64,000 nt of DNA from Chlorocebus sabaeus (taxonomy: Eukaryota > Chordata > Mammalia > Primates > Cercopithecidae): positions 69,495,481 to 69,559,480 of the forward strand of contig NC_132916.1 in NCBI RefSeq assembly GCF_047675955.1, written 5' to 3'. Position numbers and translations under genes: made by a program. Positions 58,467-64,000 of the stretch are shown here, piece after piece (position 1 is the stretch's first letter; each line of letters begins with the position of its first letter). The notes below the pieces were generated by a model, which did no database searches, was not told the origin of the DNA, and worked only from the letters and a program-made list of their open reading frames with translations.

Positions 58467-60570
58467 AATTAGAAAGAGTTGCTTTGTAGATAACATAGTT
58501 AAAGGCAAACTGAAACAAGCAAAAGTGGAAACAAAATACTAGGAAAATAGCAAAATAATTCATTTTAAAGCTGATAATCTGTGGCCTTGTTCCATGAATC
58601 CAAGGTGTGAATTCAGAAGTCTTGGTGGAAGCTATTTCCTCCCAAATTCTGTTTATAGAGGTCAACTTGAGGTCTTCACAGGGGACTTCATCTTCCATTT
58701 CTAGGACGGTTTATGTTTCACTGAAAGACATGGCTCCAGAATAAACCACTTGGATTTTCACTGTCCTGCTAATTGTTAACAGTACCTCAAGGGGTCCTGT
58801 GGATCAGGGTTTTACGGCTGTCTTTATCTGATATTACTTCTAGAAGACCCATTGTTTAGGTTTTAGTTCATGTAAAGATAACTTAAGAGGCAGAAAGACA
58901 GCTCCCACCTGTTCATGGTAGGAATAAGTGTGTTGCATGAATCCCCAGCATTCTTTGCCATGGCTGCTTGCAATCGTGTAGCGGTATTCCTAAATCCATA
59001 TGGACTCATACACTCCTGAGTAAGTGGCAGAGCTTTTCAAAGCTCTTGCTAAGCCCCAGTAAAATGAGTTTTCCATCACTAAAGTGATAAATAGTTCCCA
59101 CATTTGGGAACACAAAATCAAAAAAAATTATTTTTGGCTACTATTAGAGTTGTTAATATCTGATGAAAGGCTTCAATCCAACTACAAATTAACAAATATT
59201 GATCAGGACATATTCAAAAGTCATCACAGAATGCATAGATATGAAATCAACTTGGAAGGGTTCTGAAGGTTGACTGTTGTCCATGTCCCATCTTTATAGC
59301 TTTTACTACGATTGTGCTGTTGACATATGAGACGTGTATCAGAGACCCTTGATCATTTTGGTAAAGTTTTGCTGCTGATGTTGACTGAGTGTAGAGGCAA
59401 ATATGTCCTTGCTAGGGTGGGTAATTCCATGTAAAATTCTGCAAATTTCCTTTGCTACTGAGGGCCATCCGTAGAGTGCCTGAAATCATCCCTGGGAAGT
59501 TTGCAACTAGATATTTCCCAGTATCCTTTCTTTATGCTGGAGTCAAATCCTAGAATTCTGAAATTGCTTCTTTGAACACACCCAGATATTTGGTTTCCTA
59601 GGGTAGGATCCTTGTGAAGGTTGCCTGAACTCCTTTTGTACCAATTCCTACCTTATTATAGCTACTGCTTTAAGAAGCTTTAGCACACTCAAAATTCCTT
59701 TAATTTACGGAGCATTTTTGTTTGAGATTTCTACAAAAGTCAAGAATCCTTGTTTGTTTGCAAAGACTTCCAAAATTGTGAACTACTCCTAAAGCATTTC
59801 TACTCTCAGTGTGTATTTTAGCTCATTTATCTTTAACTAACTGTCAAGCTCTGATGAGGGCAATAAGTTTTACCACCTGGTTGATTTTGCTTCTACAAGG
59901 AGTCATATTTTAGGAACAATGTGAGATCTGTTACAGTAGGTTTTACCTAATATTATATTTTTCTGTTTAGTCTTATGATATGGTCCATCAACAAACAAAA
60001 CTAAATCTTGATTTTCTAATGTAGTTTCTAGCATGTCTATTCAGGGAATAGAGAGTTTGAAAAGAGAGGTTAGAGAATCATAGGCGTCCATCTTTTAAAG
60101 AAAATGATGGAAGAGTTGCAGAATTCAGTAATTTATAGAGATATGCAAAGAAAGAGAGAGAGAAACAGAACTTCTAGGAGGTAAGCTTACTTACTGAGTG
60201 TTATTGTTTATTTTCAGTGAGAGACAAGGACCAGATAATGGGAGGGACCATCAAGTTTAAAGAAAATTCTAAAAATCAAGTGAACAGAGCTTCCCTAGTT
60301 TAGTTGCTGTGGCTATTGCCCCTGGGCAAGATGAGTAGACTTTTGCCACTGGGATAAGAGAGAAACTGTAGGGAGCTTTTGGTCTCTGATTATTCAGAAG
60401 AAGTTGAATTAGAACACGCAGGGCTTATTCAAATCTCTCACATTATATATAAATAGATAAGCTTATGATAATTAAGTTGGCATAGAATGGGATGTTATTG
60501 AAGAGTTAATTTTAACTTTTGAAAGGAGCGTTTGTGTTGGGGTTCTCAGAGAAGAGCTTTGGTTACCAAG

Positions 60571-60929
60571 GGATATAGTTTGGCTCTGTGTCCCCACCCA
60601 AATCTCATCTTAAATTGTAATCCCCATATGTGGAGGGAGGGACCTGGCTGGAGGTGATGGATCATGGAGAAGATTTCCCCCATGCTGTTCTCATTGTAGT
60701 GAGTAAGTTCTCATGAAATGTGATGGCTTAAAAGTGTTTGGCACTTCCTCCCTGTCTCTCCTGCTGCCTTGTAAGACGTGCCTTGCTTCCCCTTCATCTT
60801 CAGCCATGATTGTAAGTTTTCTGAGGGCTCCCCAGCCATGCAGACCTGTGAGTCCATTAAACCTCTTTCCTTTATCCTTTACAAAGTCTCAGGATTTTTT
60901 TTATAACAGTATGAAAACAAACTAATACA
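60571..60929 (+). repeat. 5' LTR of the MaLR provirus
   Basis: GGATATAGTTTGGCTCTGTG to AACAAACTAATACA, with the first T mutated to G. Contains CCCCACCCAAATCTCATCTT and TGAGTCCATTAAACCTCTTT. Confidence 0.88.
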
Positions 60930-62577
60930 GGAAATTGTCATCAGCAGAGTGGGTCACTCTTATAAAGATAACTGAAAATTTGGAAGTGACTTTGGGACTG
61001 GGTAACAGGCAGAGGCTGGAACAGTTTGGAAGGCTCAGAGAAAGACAGGAAGATGAGGAAAGGTTTGAAACTTCCTAGAGACTTGTTGAATGGTTGTAAC
61101 CAAAATGCTGATAGTGATACAGACAATGAAGTCCAGGCTGAAGCAGTCTCATATGGAGATGAGGAACTTATTGGGAACTGGAGCAAACCTCACTCTTGCT
61201 ATGCTTTAGGAAAGAGCGTGATGGCATTTTGTCCCTGCCCTAGAGATCTGTAGAATTTGAATTTCCTAATTTGAATTTGAATTGAGAAAGGTGACTTAGG
61301 GTATCTGGCAGAATAAACTTCTAAGCAGCAAAGCATTCAAGAGATGACCTGGCTTTTTCTGAAGTGTACGATTATATGTGTTCACAAAGAGATAATCTGA
61401 AATTGGAACTTATGTTTAAAAGGGATGTAGAACATAAAAGTTCCAAAAATTTGTAGCCTGACCATGTGGTAGAAAAGAAGAACCCATTTTCTGGGGAGAA
61501 ATTCAAACCACTGCAGAAATTTGCTTAAGTAACAATGAGTTGAATGTTAGTCACCAAGATAATGGGGAAAATGTCTCCAGGGCATGTCAGAGATCTTCAC
61601 AGCAGCTCCTCCTATCACAGGTCCAGAGGCATAGGAAGGAAAAATGGTTTCATGGGCCAGGCCTAGGGCCTCACTGCTCTGTGCAGCCTTGGGACATCGT
61701 GCCCTGTGTCCCAGGTGCTCTAGCTATGGCTCCAGCCACAACTAAAAGGGACCAAGGTACAACTCAGACCATTGTTTCAGAGGGTTCAAGCCCAAAGCTT
61801 TGGTGGCTTCCATGTAGTTTTGGGCCTGTGGGTGTGCGGAAGCTAAGAGTTGATGTTTGGGAACCTCCACCTAGATTTCAGAGGATATGGGGAAATTACT
61901 GGGTGTCCAGACAGAAGTCTGCTGTGGGGTGGAGCCCTAATGGAGAACCTCTACTAGGGTAGTGTGGAGGGGAAATATGGAGTTGGAGTCCCCATGCAGA
62001 CTCCCCACTGAGGCACTGCATAGTGGAGCTGTGAGAAGAGGGCCACCATTCTCCAGACCCCAGAATGGTAGATCAACTGACAGTTTTCACTGTGTGCTTG
62101 GACAAGCTGCAGGCACCCAATACCAGCCCATGAAGGCAGTTGTGGGGTCTGTACCCTGCAGAGCCATAGAGCAGAGCTGTCCAAGGCCTTGGGAGACCAC
62201 CCCTTGCATCATCATGCCCTGAATGTGAGACATAGAGTCAAAGAAGATCATTTTGGAGCTTTAAGATTTAATGACTTCCTTGCTGGATTTCAGACTTGCA
62301 TGGAGCTTGTAGCCCCTTCATTTTGGCCAACTTTTCCTAATTGAAATAGAAACATTTACCCAATGCCTATACCCACATTGTATCTTGAAAATAACTAACT
62401 TGCTTTTGATCTTACAGGCACATAGGTGGAAGGGACTTGCCTTGTCTCAGATGAGACTTTGGACTTGGACTTTTGTGTTAATGCTGGAATGAGTTTAGAC
62501 TTTGGGGGACTGTTGGGAAGGTATGATTGTGTGTTGAAATGTGAGGATATGAGATTTGGGTAGGGCCCAGCATAAAA

Positions 62578-62944
62578 TGTCACTATTTGACTCTGTGTTC
62601 CCACCCAAATATCATCTAAAATTGTAAGCTTAATGTGTTGAGGGAGGAACCTGGTGGGAGGTGATTGGATCATGGGGATGGTTTCCCCATGCTGTTCTCA
62701 TGATAGTAAGTGAGTTCTTATGAGATCCGATGGTTTAAAAGTGTTTGGCAGTTCACCTCTCTCTTTCTTTCTCCTCTGCTGCCATGTGAGACATGCCTCA
62801 CTTCTCCTTTGCCTTCCACCATATTTGTAAGTTTCCTGAAGTCTCCACAGCCATGGGGAACTGTGAGTCAATTAGATCTCTTTCCTTTATAAATTACCCA
62901 GTCCCAGGTAGTTCTTTATAGCACTGTAAAAATAGACTAATACA
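62578..62944 (+). repeat. 3' LTR of the MaLR provirus
   Basis: TGTCACTATTTGACTCTGTG to AATAGACTAATACA. It differs from the 5' LTR at many positions, so the insertion is old. Confidence 0.88.
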
Positions 62945-63980
62945 TCAAGAATTTGGTTAAACCATACAGTGAAGTGGAGATTTTAAGAAAACTGGTAACT
63001 CCTGTATGCAGTGAGATCCAGGAATCTTCTTGTTTCTTAGTTATTCATCTGGAAAAGTTTTGAAAGGCCAAGTCTGTTAAGAGAGGATTTGAGAAAAGTC
63101 ATATTAAAGGCAATGAACTTTACTTTGACAAAATTGTGACTTCTCTTTGGAAACCTTATGCCATCTCTGAAAACAGAAAGCAGATAGATGGAATCAATCT
63201 TAGAGCTCACCTCATCCTTAGAACAAAACATAAGGTCAACCACATGTTTGAAACCACCTTTGCAAAATTATAACAGTAAGAGAAATCTAACATCATCGGC
63301 TCCATCCTGGTTCTGACCTTCAAGCTGTTCTTAGTCATTCCTGGGTGTAGGCCAAGCTAACTTTGGGAGGAATTCAGTTTGTAGTTTAACCTTAAAGCAG
63401 GGATGATAACAAAACTAAACTGCCATTGTAAAAATTAATGAAAGGCCACAATGTTAGGATTATGAGAGGGGCCTGAATTCTGATAAGATGTAGTTGTAGC
63501 TTCTATAATCCCTTACTGATTAGGAATCATATGTCCAGAGGCTACAAGATTTGTGACTTTCTCAATTGCTCCTGTAGATAACATCAGAAAACCAGAGATT
63601 GATTTTCTTGAGATCTTTCTCAGACTGACCCCACTGGACTCATGACTTATGACACAGCTGGTCCTGTGACCCTTCTCAGAGGTGCACCTAGTGCATGAGG
63701 ACTGTTTGCCACATCCCTATTTCATCCCAAACCTATCAGCAGCAGCCATTGTCTAGTCCCCTGCCCACTCTTGGATGTATATATACACATAGGTATGTTT
63801 CTGTGTGTGTGTGTCCTTGATGGGCTCAGCCCCAATAATGATATCTACAAATGCTAGAACATTTGTTGATAGAAGACTGATACCTTCTTCAGATCTGCAA
63901 TGTGGGCTTGATTGAGATACACAGACATTGGTAAATCGATATTCAAATTAGCTATGCAATTATTATGAATAGGAGGACCC
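62945..63980. other. Intergenic, probably more of the antisense retrovirus and an LTR
   Basis: Sequence from about 63260 on ('caagctaactttgggaggaattcagttt', 'actaaactgccattgtaaaa', 'ctggactcatgacttatgac') reads like a class I ERV LTR that I cannot name. It lies where the 5' LTR of the antisense element at 55800-60560 should be. A (GT)n tract of about 8 units is at 63800-63815. Confidence 0.4.
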
Positions 63981-64000
63981 TTGGGGATTTCAGGAAAAGA

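Larger units (their letters stand above)
55800..60560 (-). mobile_element. Class I endogenous retrovirus remnant, antisense, with nested insertions
   Basis: On the minus strand there are scattered stretches of gammaretrovirus-like homology. RNase H lies at about 59780-60000 (FVDG motif, then a segment like ...LIALIRA..QLVKDK). The integrase core is at about 59190-59300 (QVDFI...EYVLINIC). An envelope transmembrane stretch at about 56020-56130 has the heptad and ENRAAL pattern. All are interrupted by stops and indels, so none is functional. Order and strand fit one decayed provirus that continues past 62945. 56758-58177 is a later insertion inside it. The family is not named. Confidence 0.65.
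60571..62944 (+). mobile_element. Complete MaLR provirus (MST/THE1 type), two LTRs
   Basis: 5' LTR 60571-60929, internal region 60930-62577, 3' LTR 62578-62944, total about 2.37 kb. Flanks CCAAG (60566-60570) and TCAAG (62945-62949) match at 4 of 5 bases, a worn target-site duplication. The internal region begins GGAAATTGTCATCAGCAGAG, as in MaLR elements, and has no recognisable gag, pol or env, as is normal for these non-autonomous elements. The 140-residue open frame 61540-61962 is non-coding-looking MaLR sequence. Confidence 0.85.

Noticed and set aside
61540..61962. 140-residue frame as a possible gene
   Set aside because: Lies wholly within the MaLR internal region, which has no functional coding capacity.
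1..64000. CRISPR arrays, bacterial operons, phage or plasmid genes
   Set aside because: None seen; the window is vertebrate intronic and intergenic DNA, and the only short repeats are microsatellites.

Overview
This is nuclear DNA from a primate. Alu, L1, MIR, MaLR and ERVL repeats crowd long introns, and the only recognisable host gene is the 3' end of UTRN (utrophin), on the + strand. The two young L1 copies (about 2331-4292 and 31993-32840) share 3'-UTR variants that I associate with Old World monkey L1s. The utrophin residues differ at a few places from the human protein as I remember it. My best guess is therefore an Old World monkey rather than human; this rests on recall, not on an alignment.

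Layout. Bases 1-17364 are intron upstream of the first visible exon. They hold a twin-primed (inverted) L1, an older L1M piece, MaLR and MLT2 LTRs, two Alus and several microsatellites. Ten UTRN exons follow at 17365-17501, 24531-24569, 24794-24859, 25727-25792, 33574-33732, 34094-34334, 36947-37058, 38538-38630, 44585-44607 and 48846 to about 50860. Every intron is GT-AG. The coding parts sum to 945 nt, 314 codons plus a stop, in one uninterrupted frame. The exon sizes parallel dystrophin exons 70-79, so these are probably UTRN exons 65-74. They encode the stretch after the ZZ domain, the syntrophin-binding region, two coiled coils that bind dystrobrevin, and the C-terminal tail. The 3' UTR is about 2 kb with several AATAAA signals.

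Downstream of UTRN (about 50.9-64 kb) I find no host gene. The block is a nest of old retroviral sequence: solitary MaLR and MLT2 LTRs, an antisense class I endogenous retrovirus with decayed RNase H, integrase and envelope homology (about 55.8-60.5 kb and beyond), a complete two-LTR MaLR provirus inserted into it (60571-62944), and a composite of a MaLR-type LTR, an ERVL-like gag piece and an MLT2-type LTR (56758-58177).

No new gene system was found. The points most worth a second look are local rearrangements in the first visible intron (a 375-bp tandem duplication, an Alu broken by a segment that also occurs 1.5 kb away, a perfect 19-bp hairpin), the twin-primed L1, the composite LTR element, and the splice-phase logic of the utrophin C-terminus.
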